The position numbers and the translations under genes are program-made. Of a DNA stretch of 64,000 nucleotides, positions 44,473-53,169 are shown piece after piece. The notes beneath the pieces were generated by a model. That model saw only the letters and a program-made list of their open reading frames with translations. It was not told where the DNA came from and made no database searches. Numbering within the stretch: the stretch's first letter is position 1; each line of letters opens with the position of its first letter. Origin of the DNA: Lachnospiraceae bacterium (lineage in GTDB: Bacteria; Bacillota; Clostridia; Lachnospirales; Lachnospiraceae); contig CAJTCV010000013.1 of the NCBI GenBank assembly GCA_910574805.1, positions 62,001 to 126,000 on the forward strand, read 5' to 3'.

Positions 44473-47385
44473 TCAGAAAAGCTGGAAGGTCCGGTCGAAG
44501 AGTTCTTTCTCTTTCCCGATCCGGTTCTCATTTCCAATGGCACAGAAACTCCCCTGTGCCAGCAGCTCCCGCACGCCTCCCGCCAGCGCCCGGATATCTG
44601 CAGGTGTGGCGTCCAGGATCTCATTCCGGATCTTCTGCAGATCCTCCATGGTCGTATGCGTCAGCCACGCGGACATGGAACGGTTCCCCGCTGCTGCCGG
44701 AGTCAGAGGCGTATCCAGCTCGCTGATGGTCCCGATGATGTATTTCGTCATATCCCGTTCACCCGCATCAAACTGCTCCACATAGTCTGCCGTCCCCTCG
44801 AACACCTCGTTGGTCTTCTGAAGGTTCGGATCCCGATAGGATACCAGATAACTGTCCCCGTAGAGTCCAAAGCCGCTCATACAGCCGTAGGCGCCGCCCT
44901 TGACCCGGATCTGGATCCACAGGTAGTCATAGCTGAGGATCACCTTCAGAATCCGGTAGGCGCCGGTATAGTTGCTGATATGGCCGGCACGGGCCACATA
45001 CTGCACGGCGGACGGAGTCATAATGCCCTCCTTCAAAGCCCCGGCTTCCGTTTCCTCCCGCACAGGAGCCTTTGGCAGCACCTCTGTACAGAGCGCCTTT
45101 TTCAGCGCCGGGATCTCCTTTTTCACCGCCTCGATCCCGTCCTCTTTCGAGGTACAGCTCACGGTCAGATTTTCCGGGCGCAGAACGTACTGCATGACCT
45201 GAGACAGCTTTTCCGTCAGTTCATCCGCATGTTCTTCAAAATGCTGTTCCAGTTCCTCCACCGCCTGATAAAAGGCAACGCCGCTTATGCGGTCATTCAT
45301 CCTGGCCGATCTGGAAAAACCGGCCATGGCGCGCATGGCCGCCGCAGAATGCCCGGAGGAGGTCAGGTACATCTGGAGCCTGGACCTGAGCTGAGAGAGA
45401 ATCTCATGCAGACGCTTTTTGTCCGTCAGCCTGGTCCGCTTGAGGATCTCCCGCATCATGGCAAATGCAAAGTCCGTCTTGCCGGAGAGCACCTTTGCCC
45501 GCAGCTCGAACATCACCCGGAACCGGTCTCTGTCCCGCATATCCCCGTAGAGGCTGACCCCCGGAACGATGCCGCCTGTATGACAGTTGATCTCATTGAA
45601 CAGCTCCCCGTAGCTGTAATTTTCCGTATCCATAAAACCAAGCACATGCTTCAGAATCCCCATATAAGGGATCAGCTCCTCCGGAAGACTTTCCGCATCG
45701 AACAGGAGGCGGATATAGCTGATGCCGCCGGTGAAGATCTCCTGATACAGCACCGTCGTCCCATCCACCTGCAGCTCTTCATTGATCAGAGGCAGCGCCT
45801 CTCTGCGGATGTCTTCCCGCTTCAGCATGGGGATCTTCTGAAGGTCCTCCGGAGAGGAAGGCTCATCCTGATACGCTTTCAGCGCCTCTGTAGACTTTAC
45901 AAGAGCCTCCACAGCCTTCTCATCAAGCCCCTCCCTGTAGACCTTAAGCTCCTGCTCCACACGCGCTCCCTCCTGTGCCTCCAGTCCCGGCACCGGCCGG
46001 AGCATGAGAAGCGCTGCATGGGTATTTTCCAGCAGATACTTTTTCACTAGGCCTTCAAAGTATCCCTGATCCATCCGTTTCTTCAGCCTGGCAAAATTAT
46101 CCAGGGCCAGAAGATGCAGGAAAGGCTTTGTCTCGTCATAGAGCCAGCTGTCGAACATCTGAAGACCATACATGAGTCCTCTGGGATAATTGCCAAAATC
46201 AGCCTCCCGATAACGGAACTCATAGAAATTCAGACCTGCCTGGAGCGCCTTTCTGTCAAAGCCGTTCTCCACAATCCCGGCAAGCGTCCTGCGGATCGTC
46301 TCAAGAAATGCCTCCTTCTGCTCCAGATCCGCATTCTTGGCGATCACGGAGAAGAAAGGCTGTGCGATCCCGTTCTCATAGGAGCTCAGGATATCCCTGC
46401 CGATGCCCGCGTCCAGAAGCGCCTGCTTCAAAGGAGCTCCCGGAGCAGATAAAAGGGCATACTCCAGCACCTGAAAAGCCAGATACAGCTCCGCGTCCAG
46501 CGAATCCTCCACCACCACATTGTAGGAGAGATACGCCTGACCCTTCACTGACTCTCCGGCGGAGATGGGATAGTCCACCACCCGTTCCGCCATCTTTGCA
46601 AAAGGCTTCTGCAGAGGAATGGAAGAATCCACCTCCAGATAGTCATAATGGCTCAGATAATGCTCGTCGATCCAGATGAGCTTCTCCGCCATATCCATGT
46701 CCCCATATAAATAAATATAGCTGTTGGACGGATGATAGAACTTCTGATGGAAGGCAAGGAACGCTTCATACGTCAGCTCCGGTATATGCTTCGGATCTCC
46801 CCCGGACTCATGATGGTACGGCGTATCCGGATAGAGCGTCGTCATGATCTCCCGGTCCAGCATATCCTCCGGAGAGGAAAAAGCGCCTTTCATCTCATTA
46901 TAGACCACCCCATTGTAGATCACCGGCTCTTCTTCCGCACTCAGCTCGTAGTGCCAGCCTTCCTGCCGGAAAATCTTCTCTTCCCTGTAAATGTTGGGAT
47001 GGAACACGGCGTCCAGGTAGACATGCATCAGATTCTGGAAATCCTGATCGTTGCAGCTCGCCACCGGATATACGGTCTTGTCCGGATAAGTCATGGCATT
47101 TAAAAAAGTATTCAGGGAACCTTTTACCAGCTCCACAAAAGGATCCTTTACCGGAAAATCTTCTGAACCGCACAGAACGGAATGCTCCATGATATGCGGC
47201 ACGCCGGTACTGTCCGAAGGCGGTGTCCGGAATCCGATGGTAAACACTTTGTTCTCGTCCTGATTCCCGATCAATACGACTTTTGCCTTTGTTTTCTTAT
47301 GCTTCAGCAGATATCCGGTGGAATTAAGCTCCGGCATCTCCTGTTTTTGGATCAGCTCATAGGCTGACAGATGTTCGATCGTCAT
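44473..47385 (-). CDS. M16C insulinase-family (PreP-like) metallopeptidase
   Basis: This 970-residue zinc peptidase of the presequence-protease/falcilysin type degrades peptides inside a closing chamber. The inverted zinc motif HxxEH appears as HIMEHSVLCGSEDFP at about residues 80-84, and the downstream glutamate is in VVYNEMKGAFSSPEDML. The two halves are joined by the M16C helical linker (around 460-540). There is no signal peptide, so it is cytoplasmic. The start is ATG 47385, 5 bases after GGAGG; upstream in-frame ATGs lack ribosome sites. It is followed by era at 19 bases. Confidence 0.93.
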   Translation of the reverse strand: MTIEHLSAYELIQKQEMPELNSTGYLLKHKKTKAKVVLIGNQDENKVFTIGFRTPPSDSTGVPHIMEHSVLCGSEDFPVKDPFVELVKGSLNTFLNAMTYPDKTVYPVASCNDQDFQNLMHVYLDAVFHPNIYREEKIFRQEGWHYELSAEEEPVIYNGVVYNEMKGAFSSPEDMLDREIMTTLYPDTPYHHESGGDPKHIPELTYEAFLAFHQKFYHPSNSYIYLYGDMDMAEKLIWIDEHYLSHYDYLEVDSSIPLQKPFAKMAERVVDYPISAGESVKGQAYLSYNVVVEDSLDAELYLAFQVLEYALLSAPGAPLKQALLDAGIGRDILSSYENGIAQPFFSVIAKNADLEQKEAFLETIRRTLAGIVENGFDRKALQAGLNFYEFRYREADFGNYPRGLMYGLQMFDSWLYDETKPFLHLLALDNFARLKKRMDQGYFEGLVKKYLLENTHAALLMLRPVPGLEAQEGARVEQELKVYREGLDEKAVEALVKSTEALKAYQDEPSSPEDLQKIPMLKREDIRREALPLINEELQVDGTTVLYQEIFTGGISYIRLLFDAESLPEELIPYMGILKHVLGFMDTENYSYGELFNEINCHTGGIVPGVSLYGDMRDRDRFRVMFELRAKVLSGKTDFAFAMMREILKRTRLTDKKRLHEILSQLRSRLQMYLTSSGHSAAAMRAMAGFSRSARMNDRISGVAFYQAVEELEQHFEEHADELTEKLSQVMQYVLRPENLTVSCTSKEDGIEAVKKEIPALKKALCTEVLPKAPVREETEAGALKEGIMTPSAVQYVARAGHISNYTGAYRILKVILSYDYLWIQIRVKGGAYGCMSGFGLYGDSYLVSYRDPNLQKTNEVFEGTADYVEQFDAGERDMTKYIIGTISELDTPLTPAAAGNRSMSAWLTHTTMEDLQKIRNEILDATPADIRALAGGVRELLAQGSFCAIGNENRIGKEKELFDRTFQLF

Positions 47386-47494
47386 TGATACCTCCAGTTT
47401 CATTTTAATCATGCGCTGCTTCCTGAATAGTATGGACATATTCATGTCTGATATAACATCCCCGGACGCGCTGCGACAAAAAACTGTCTTATAT

Positions 47495-47528
47495 GAGAAA
47501 GAGGACTGCCGCTTCCAGCGGCAGCCCA
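47495..47528 (-). terminator. Intrinsic terminator after ptsH
   Basis: Arms 47503-47513 and 47517-47527 form an 11-bp GC-rich stem with a 3-base loop (one G-U pair), followed by TCTTTCTC on the minus strand. It separates the rpoZ-ptsI-ptsH part from the peptidase-era-recO part. Confidence 0.72.
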
Positions 47529-47548
47529 CTTTTCTTTGTCCATGGATC

Positions 47549-47806
47549 TTACAGATTCGTCTTGAAGAACTCTTCCATTGCAGAAGCTGCGGTATCCTCG
47601 TCTTCACCTTCCACTGTCACAGTAACCGTATGACCTTTCTTGACGCCCATGCTCATGATTGCCATAAGTCTCTTGGCATCTGCCTTCTTGGTTCCGTTGT
47701 CGATGGTAACAACGCTCTTGTAAGCTGCAGCAGCCTTTGCGAGCATTCCAGCCGGTCTTGCGTGGATTCCAAGTTCGTCCTGAATGGTGTAAGTAAATGA
47801 TTTCAT
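47549..47806 (-). CDS. ptsH: HPr phosphocarrier protein of the PTS
   Basis: This 85-residue HPr carries phosphate from enzyme I to EIIA domains on His15 (GIHARPAG). In Gram-positive HPr, position 46 is the regulatory serine phosphorylated by HPr kinase for catabolite repression. Here residue 46 is Arg (ADAKRLMAIMSMGVKKG), so that switch is absent from this copy. It is downstream of ptsI with an AGGAG ribosome site and its own terminator. It serves, among others, the ascorbate-type PTS at 25-27 kb. Confidence 0.95.
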   Translation of the reverse strand: MKSFTYTIQDELGIHARPAGMLAKAAAAYKSVVTIDNGTKKADAKRLMAIMSMGVKKGHTVTVTVEGEDEDTAASAMEEFFKTNL

Positions 47807-47846
47807 GTCTTTCTTCTCCTTTATTCTTAAAATATTTTAAACATAA

Positions 47847-49463
47847 TCAGCATTCCCGGATACGCTTCCGAAGATCCAGCGTATATCCCGGTGAGACGGA
47901 CAGCTCGTCGATGCCCATCTGTACAAATTTGGCAGTCAGCTCTTCATCTGCTCCCAGCTCTCCGCAGATGCCGCACCATGCACCGTACTTGTGCGCATTT
48001 TCGATGGTCATCTGGATCAGGCGAAGGATCGCCTCATGATGGGGATCAAAGAAATCATCCAGCGACTGATTCTGACGGTCGATCGCCAGCGTGTACTGGC
48101 TCAGATCGTTGGTGCCGATGCTGAAGAAGTCCACATGGGGCGCCAGCAGGTCACTGGTGACTGCAGCCGCCGGTGTCTCGATCATGATACCAAGCTCCAC
48201 TTCACCCATGGCCACGTCTTCTCTTGCCAGCTCCAGCTTCACTTCCTCCACGATCTTCTTGATCTTTTCGATCTCTTTTACCGAGATGATCATGGGGAAC
48301 ATAATACCCAGATTTCCGAAAGCCGATGCACGGAACAGGGCGCGCAGCTGCGTCTTGAATACTTCTTCTCTGGTGAGACAGATACGGATAGCACGATAAC
48401 CAAGGGCCGGATTGTCCTCCTTGGGAAGATCGAAATAATCGATCTGCTTGTCAGCGCCGATATCCAGTGTACGGATGATAACCTTCCTGCCGTTCATTCT
48501 GGACAGCACCGTCTTATATGCCTCAAACTGCTTCTCCTCACTGGGATAGTCATCGCATCCCAGATACAGAAATTCACTGCGGAACAGGCCGATGCCCTCG
48601 GAGTCATTCTCCAGAACCGCGTCCACATCCCCCACGCCGCCGATGTTGGAGTACAGATGAATATGCTTGCCGGACTGCGTAACAGTCTCCTTGCCCTTCA
48701 TCTCCTGAAGGAGCGCCCTCTGCTCGTCCGCCTTCCGCTTCTTCTCCACCATCTTCGCCATGGTCTCTTCGTCCGGATCGATATAGATCAGACCTGCAAA
48801 ACCATCCACCACAGCCTGTCTGCCGTGATATTCCTGATCGATCTCGATATCCGTCGTGACCAGGGACGGAATGTTCATGGTTCTCGCCAGGATCGCCGTA
48901 TGGGAATTGGCCGAACCCTTCTGCGTCACAATGGCCAGAAGCTTGCTCTTGTCAAACTGTACTGTCTCACTGGGCGCCAAGTCCTCTGCCAGGATGATCA
49001 CCGGCTCCGGCATCGCCTCCGGGCTCACCTGCGTCCCGTTCAGGATGGAGATCAGCCGGTCGGAGATATCATGGATATCCGCTGCCCGGCCTCTCATGTA
49101 ATCGTCGTCCATGCTCAGGAACATGGCTGCCATCTGCTCGCCGGTCATGAACACCGCATACTCCGCATTCATACGGTCATTCTCGATGATACCGGTGATG
49201 GACTCATTATAATCCAGATCGTCCAGAAGCATCTGGTGAACATCAAAGATCATCGCCTCTTCTTCTCCCACGTCCACGCGTGCCTTCTCGTACAGACCCT
49301 TCAGCTGGCCCATGGCTTTTTCCTTCGCCGCCTGGAAACGTGCAAGCTCTGCTGCAGTGTCTTCGATCTCTACTTTATTAACCGCTTTTTCCGCCTTGCG
49401 GTACACGAAGATACTGCCGATCGCGACCCCCTTGAATACACTCTTGCCTTCTCTTACAATCAT
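47847..49463 (-). CDS. ptsI: PTS enzyme I (phosphoenolpyruvate-protein phosphotransferase)
   Basis: Enzyme I takes phosphate from PEP and passes it to HPr. The 538-residue protein has the active-site histidine in KGSANSHTAILARTMNIPSLV, the N-terminal HPr-binding helices, and the C-terminal PEP barrel (GIGLFRSEFLYL, IMIETPAAAVTSDLLA, SIGTNDLSQYTLAIDR). Its start overlaps the rpoZ stop in a TAATG junction, with GGGAGG inside rpoZ as ribosome site, so it is coupled to the omega-subunit gene, an unusual partner for PTS genes. Confidence 0.97.
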   Translation of the reverse strand: MIVREGKSVFKGVAIGSIFVYRKAEKAVNKVEIEDTAAELARFQAAKEKAMGQLKGLYEKARVDVGEEEAMIFDVHQMLLDDLDYNESITGIIENDRMNAEYAVFMTGEQMAAMFLSMDDDYMRGRAADIHDISDRLISILNGTQVSPEAMPEPVIILAEDLAPSETVQFDKSKLLAIVTQKGSANSHTAILARTMNIPSLVTTDIEIDQEYHGRQAVVDGFAGLIYIDPDEETMAKMVEKKRKADEQRALLQEMKGKETVTQSGKHIHLYSNIGGVGDVDAVLENDSEGIGLFRSEFLYLGCDDYPSEEKQFEAYKTVLSRMNGRKVIIRTLDIGADKQIDYFDLPKEDNPALGYRAIRICLTREEVFKTQLRALFRASAFGNLGIMFPMIISVKEIEKIKKIVEEVKLELAREDVAMGEVELGIMIETPAAAVTSDLLAPHVDFFSIGTNDLSQYTLAIDRQNQSLDDFFDPHHEAILRLIQMTIENAHKYGAWCGICGELGADEELTAKFVQMGIDELSVSPGYTLDLRKRIREC

Positions 49464-49792
49464 TACTTTTCCTCCCAATCCATAGTGTCCGCCTGATGCG
49501 CTTCCATCAGGTCTTCTCCGGCAGAAACTTCCGGAGCCTCCAGCTCTTCTGCCGGCTCTTCTTCCTCCGTCTCCGGTTCTATCGTCACGAATCCCCTGCT
49601 GACCTCTTCCACCGCAATGGAAAGAGGTTTCTTGCCTCTGCTGTCTACGTACGCCTCCTCTCCCGCAATCAGTTGTCTCGCCCTCTTCGCTGTCGCCAGC
49701 ACGATAGAATACCGGCTGTTTACAGTCGGTGTGTCCCCTTCAGCCTCACTGTTGATAGTTCTCATTAAGTCTGTATAAGACGGATGCAGCAT
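49463..49792 (-). CDS. rpoZ: RNA polymerase omega subunit
   Basis: Omega aids assembly and stability of RNA polymerase. The 109-residue protein has the conserved SRYSIVLATAKRARQLI helix, followed by KPLSIAVEEVSRGFV and a long acidic tail rich in Glu and Pro (about 70-105). It sits 3 bases after gmk, the standard order in Firmicutes. The last codons overlap the ptsI start. Confidence 0.95.
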   Translation of the reverse strand: MLHPSYTDLMRTINSEAEGDTPTVNSRYSIVLATAKRARQLIAGEEAYVDSRGKKPLSIAVEEVSRGFVTIEPETEEEEPAEELEAPEVSAGEDLMEAHQADTMDWEEK

Positions 49793-49795
49793 AGA

Positions 49796-50428
49796 TCATT
49801 CTCCTTCCGAAAAGCGCTTCAGCTCTTCCCTTACTTTATTCACAAGCTCCATATTATATCGGATCCTCCGGTGCTCGCTCTCAATGATGGCATGAATCTC
49901 CTCCACACACACTTCCAGCTCATCATTAACCACCAGATAGTCGTATTCTTCGATCCCTTCTGATTCCTGCGCCGCGCGCTTCAGGCGCTGGCCGATCACC
50001 TCCGGGGACTCGGTACCCCGTTTTGTCAGACGCTCCTTCAACACCTGTGCATCCCTGGTCGTGACGAACAGGAGCACTGCCTCCGGAAACTGCTTCCGGA
50101 TCTTGCGTGCCCCCTGGATCTCGATCTCCAGGATCACATCCCGGCCCCGGGACAGCGTCTCCTCCACATAGGCTCTGGGCGTCCCGTAGTAATGATTCAC
50201 ATAACACGCATATTCCACCAGTTCATCGTCTGCAATCATCCGCTCAAACGCTTCTCTGGTTTTAAAAAAATAATCCTTCCCTTCTTCTTCTCCCTCTCTG
50301 GGCGCACGGGTAGTCGCAGATACCGACAACGCATACTGTTCATATCTCTTAAGCAGCTCCCGCATAATCGTACCTTTGCCCGCTCCGGAAAAACCGGATA
50401 CCACAATCAATATTCCCTGTCTCGCCAT
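49796..50428 (-). CDS. gmk: Guanylate kinase
   Basis: Gmk converts GMP to GDP. The 210-residue protein has the P-loop GFSGAGKGTIM, the GMP-binding TTRAPREGEEEGKDYFF segment and the ILEIEIQGARKI region. It is 8 bases downstream of yicC and just before rpoZ. Confidence 0.97.
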   Translation of the reverse strand: MARQGILIVVSGFSGAGKGTIMRELLKRYEQYALSVSATTRAPREGEEEGKDYFFKTREAFERMIADDELVEYACYVNHYYGTPRAYVEETLSRGRDVILEIEIQGARKIRKQFPEAVLLFVTTRDAQVLKERLTKRGTESPEVIGQRLKRAAQESEGIEEYDYLVVNDELEVCVEEIHAIIESEHRRIRYNMELVNKVREELKRFSEGE

Positions 50429-50436
50429 ATTCTGTC

Positions 50437-51315
50437 CTATTCTATATTCTGGATCTGCTCCCGCACCTTCTCGATGGCAGTCTTCAGATCGATGGCACGG
50501 CTGGAGATCTCCAGGTCATTTGCTTTGGAAAGCGTCGTATTCGCCTCCCGGTTCATCTCCTGGGCGATAAAATCAAGCTTCCGCCCAATGCCTCCTTCGT
50601 ATTCCAGCGCCTCTTTCATGGCCTCCACATGGCTTCTCAGGCGCACAATCTCTTCATCCACACAGATCTTGTCTGCAAATATGGTGACCTCCGCCGCGAT
50701 CCGGTTCTCATCGATCTGCGCGTCCGCAAACAGCTCTTTCACCTTCGTCTCCAGCTTCTGCCGGTATTCGGACAGGATCCGGGGAGAGCGCTCTTCCACA
50801 AATGCAACCGTCTCCAGGATCTCCTGAAGCTTCTGAAGAAGATCCTCCTTCAGCGTCTTCCCTTCCCGAAGCCGCGTCTCCACAAACTTTCCGCAGGCTC
50901 CATGCACCGCCCGTTCCAGAAGATGCCAGGTCTCCGCCTCGTCTTCCTTCTGCTCTTCCATCACGAGGACCTCCGGACAGCGTGCCAGAACCGATACCTG
51001 CATATCGTTCTCCAGTCCGAACTGCTCCTCCATCTGGCGGAAATACTCCACATACTGGGCGGCAATCTTCGGATTGTAGGTCAGCGCCGCATTGCTCCCG
51101 CTGGGATCCTCGCAGGTGATGTACACATCCACCTTGCCTCTCTCAATATATCCCTTCAGGATCCCGCGGATCGCCGAATCAAAGAGATTCAGCTTCTTCG
51201 GCATCTTCATGCTCACGTCCAGGTAGCGGTGATTCACAGATTTCATCTCAACCGTGATCTTCCGGTCTCCCTCTGAAATCTCACAGCGGCCGAAGCCGGT
51301 CATACTTTTTATCAT
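50437..51315 (-). CDS. yicC: YicC/YloC-family endoribonuclease
   Basis: This 292-residue YicC-family RNase starts with MIKSMTGFGRCE, the hallmark YicC N-terminus, followed by EMKSVNHRYLDVSMKMP. The C-terminal DUF1732 part has GRKLDFIAQEMNREANTTLSKA and ends DLKTAIEKVREQIQNIE. YicC proteins are RNases implicated in mRNA turnover. It is the first gene of the yicC-gmk-rpoZ-ptsI-ptsH run and is driven by a consensus promoter. Confidence 0.95.
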   Translation of the reverse strand: MIKSMTGFGRCEISEGDRKITVEMKSVNHRYLDVSMKMPKKLNLFDSAIRGILKGYIERGKVDVYITCEDPSGSNAALTYNPKIAAQYVEYFRQMEEQFGLENDMQVSVLARCPEVLVMEEQKEDEAETWHLLERAVHGACGKFVETRLREGKTLKEDLLQKLQEILETVAFVEERSPRILSEYRQKLETKVKELFADAQIDENRIAAEVTIFADKICVDEEIVRLRSHVEAMKEALEYEGGIGRKLDFIAQEMNREANTTLSKANDLEISSRAIDLKTAIEKVREQIQNIE

Positions 51316-51368
51316 ATCCCATCTTCCCCATCATCCTGGCGCAGCAGATGTCCGCCATAGTTGTTTTT

Positions 51369-51397
51369 ATTATAGTTGATTTTCTAAATCTTGTCAA
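51369..51397 (-). promoter_or_regulatory. Consensus promoter of the yicC-gmk-rpoZ-pts operon
   Basis: A perfect TTGACA (51392-51397) and perfect TATAAT (51369-51374) on the minus strand are 17 bases apart. It is interlocked with the opposite promoter at 51376-51404. Confidence 0.85.
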
Positions 51398-51404
51398 TTA
51401 TAAT
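51376..51404 (+). promoter_or_regulatory. Promoter of rqcH
   Basis: TTGATT (51376-51381) and TATAAT (51399-51404) on the plus strand are spaced 17 bases. Its -35 box lies between the two boxes of the divergent promoter, so polymerase cannot occupy both at once. Confidence 0.8.
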
Positions 51405-51432
51405 AGGGGACGGAGAAAGGGGATCGATTTTT

Positions 51433-53169
51433 ATGGCATTAGACGGCATCACCATTGCATGTATGGCACATGAATTGCAGGAAAAGACCGTTGGCGGGCG
51501 GATCGCGAAGATCGCACAGCCGGAGGCGGATGAGCTGCTCCTGACCATCAAGACGCGGGAAGGCAGTCACAGGCTCCTTCTGTCGGCCAGCGCCAGCCTC
51601 CCGCTCGTCTATCTGACGGACGGAAACAAGCCCGGCCCCATGACGGCGCCGAATTTCTGCATGCTGCTCAGAAAACATATAAACGGCGGGCGGATCCTGT
51701 CCGTGACACAGCCTTCTCTGGAGCGGATCCTCCGGTTTGAGATCGAACATCTGGATGAGATGGGGGACCTCTGCCGGAAATATCTGATCGTGGAAATCAT
51801 GGGAAAGCACAGCAACATCATCTTCTGCACGGATACGGATCAGATCATCGACAGCATCAAGCACGTATCCGCTCAGATGAGCTCCGTCCGGGAGGTGCTG
51901 CCGGGACGGAATTATTTCATCCCGGATACACAGGAAAAAGCAGATCCTCTGACCATCACGGAGGAAGCCTTTACCGGACTGGTGGGCAAAAAGGCCGCAA
52001 AGCTCTCCAAAGCCCTCTACACTTCTCTGACGGGCCTAAGTCCCGTTGCCGCGGAGGAGATCTGCGCGCAGGCATCCCTGGATTCTGACCGGGCGGCCAG
52101 TTCCTGTGACGAAGAAATGCTGATCCATCTGTACCGGACCTTTGTCCGGTTCCTCGCGCCGGTCCGCACCGGCGGCTGTACGCCGACGATCTATTATGAC
52201 GGAAAAGCACCAGTGGAATTTTCCTGCCTCCCGCTCACAATCTACGACCATTACAGAAAGGAAACCTTCGGCTCCGTCTCGCAGGTACTGGAACGGTACT
52301 ATGCAGAGAAGAATACCCTCACGCGCATCCGCCAGAAATCTTCGGACCTGCGCCGGATCGTACAGACTGCCCTGGAGCGGAATGTCAAAAAATACGACCT
52401 GCAGGCAAAGCAGCTGAAGGATACGGAAAAGAGAGAAAAATACCGCGTCTACGGAGAGCTCATCAATACCTACGGATACGGAGTGGAGCCCGGAAGCAGA
52501 AGCTTTGTGGCGCTGAATTATTATACCGGTGAGAACATCACCATCCCCCTGGATCCTCAGATTCCGGTCCAGGAAAATGCGAAAAAATATTTTGACAAAT
52601 ATGGAAAATTAAAGAGGACCTGCGAAGCAGTCACGGCGCTTCTGAAGGAAACCGGGGCTGAGATCGAGCACCTGCGCTCCATCCAGACCGCCCTGGATAT
52701 CGCCCTGCAGGAGGAGGATCTGGTTCAGATCAAGGAAGAGCTCATGGAATCCGGCTATATCCGAAAACGGAATCCCGGCAACAGGCGTCCGAAGATCACC
52801 TCCAGACCCTTCCACTATGTCTCCAGCGACGGCTTTCATATATATGTGGGAAAAAACAACCTGCAGAACGACGAACTGACCTTCCAGACAGCCCGGGGAA
52901 ACGACTGGTGGTTCCATGCCAAAGGCGCTCCCGGCTCCCATGTGATCGTTCAGACCAACGGGGAAGAGCTGCCTGACCGCACCTTTGAGGAAGCTGCAAG
53001 ACTCGCCGCCTACTACTCCGGCAGCCGCGGCGCAGACAAGGTGGAAATCGACTATGTGGAGCGAAAGCATGTCAGGAAGCCAAACGGCTCCAGACCGGGC
53101 TTCGTCGTTTACTACACCAACTATTCCATGATGATCGACTCCGATATCAGCGGCATCCGGCAATTATAG
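51433..53169 (+). CDS. rqcH: RqcH/NFACT-family ribosome quality control protein
   Basis: RqcH binds stalled 50S-peptidyl-tRNA complexes and adds alanine tails; older annotations call it fibronectin-binding protein A. The 578-residue protein has NFACT-N (MALDGITIACMAHEL, GGRIAKIAQPEADELLL), two HhH elements (about 190-230), a long coiled coil (about 275-440) and the NFACT-R domain (FHIYVGKNNLQND, TARGNDWWFHAKGAPGSHV, EIDYVERKHVRKPNG). The start ATG 51433 is where the family begins. It overlaps the convergent apbE gene by 23 bases at its 3' end. Confidence 0.95.
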   Translation: MALDGITIACMAHELQEKTVGGRIAKIAQPEADELLLTIKTREGSHRLLLSASASLPLVYLTDGNKPGPMTAPNFCMLLRKHINGGRILSVTQPSLERILRFEIEHLDEMGDLCRKYLIVEIMGKHSNIIFCTDTDQIIDSIKHVSAQMSSVREVLPGRNYFIPDTQEKADPLTITEEAFTGLVGKKAAKLSKALYTSLTGLSPVAAEEICAQASLDSDRAASSCDEEMLIHLYRTFVRFLAPVRTGGCTPTIYYDGKAPVEFSCLPLTIYDHYRKETFGSVSQVLERYYAEKNTLTRIRQKSSDLRRIVQTALERNVKKYDLQAKQLKDTEKREKYRVYGELINTYGYGVEPGSRSFVALNYYTGENITIPLDPQIPVQENAKKYFDKYGKLKRTCEAVTALLKETGAEIEHLRSIQTALDIALQEEDLVQIKEELMESGYIRKRNPGNRRPKITSRPFHYVSSDGFHIYVGKNNLQNDELTFQTARGNDWWFHAKGAPGSHVIVQTNGEELPDRTFEEAARLAAYYSGSRGADKVEIDYVERKHVRKPNGSRPGFVVYYTNYSMMIDSDISGIRQL

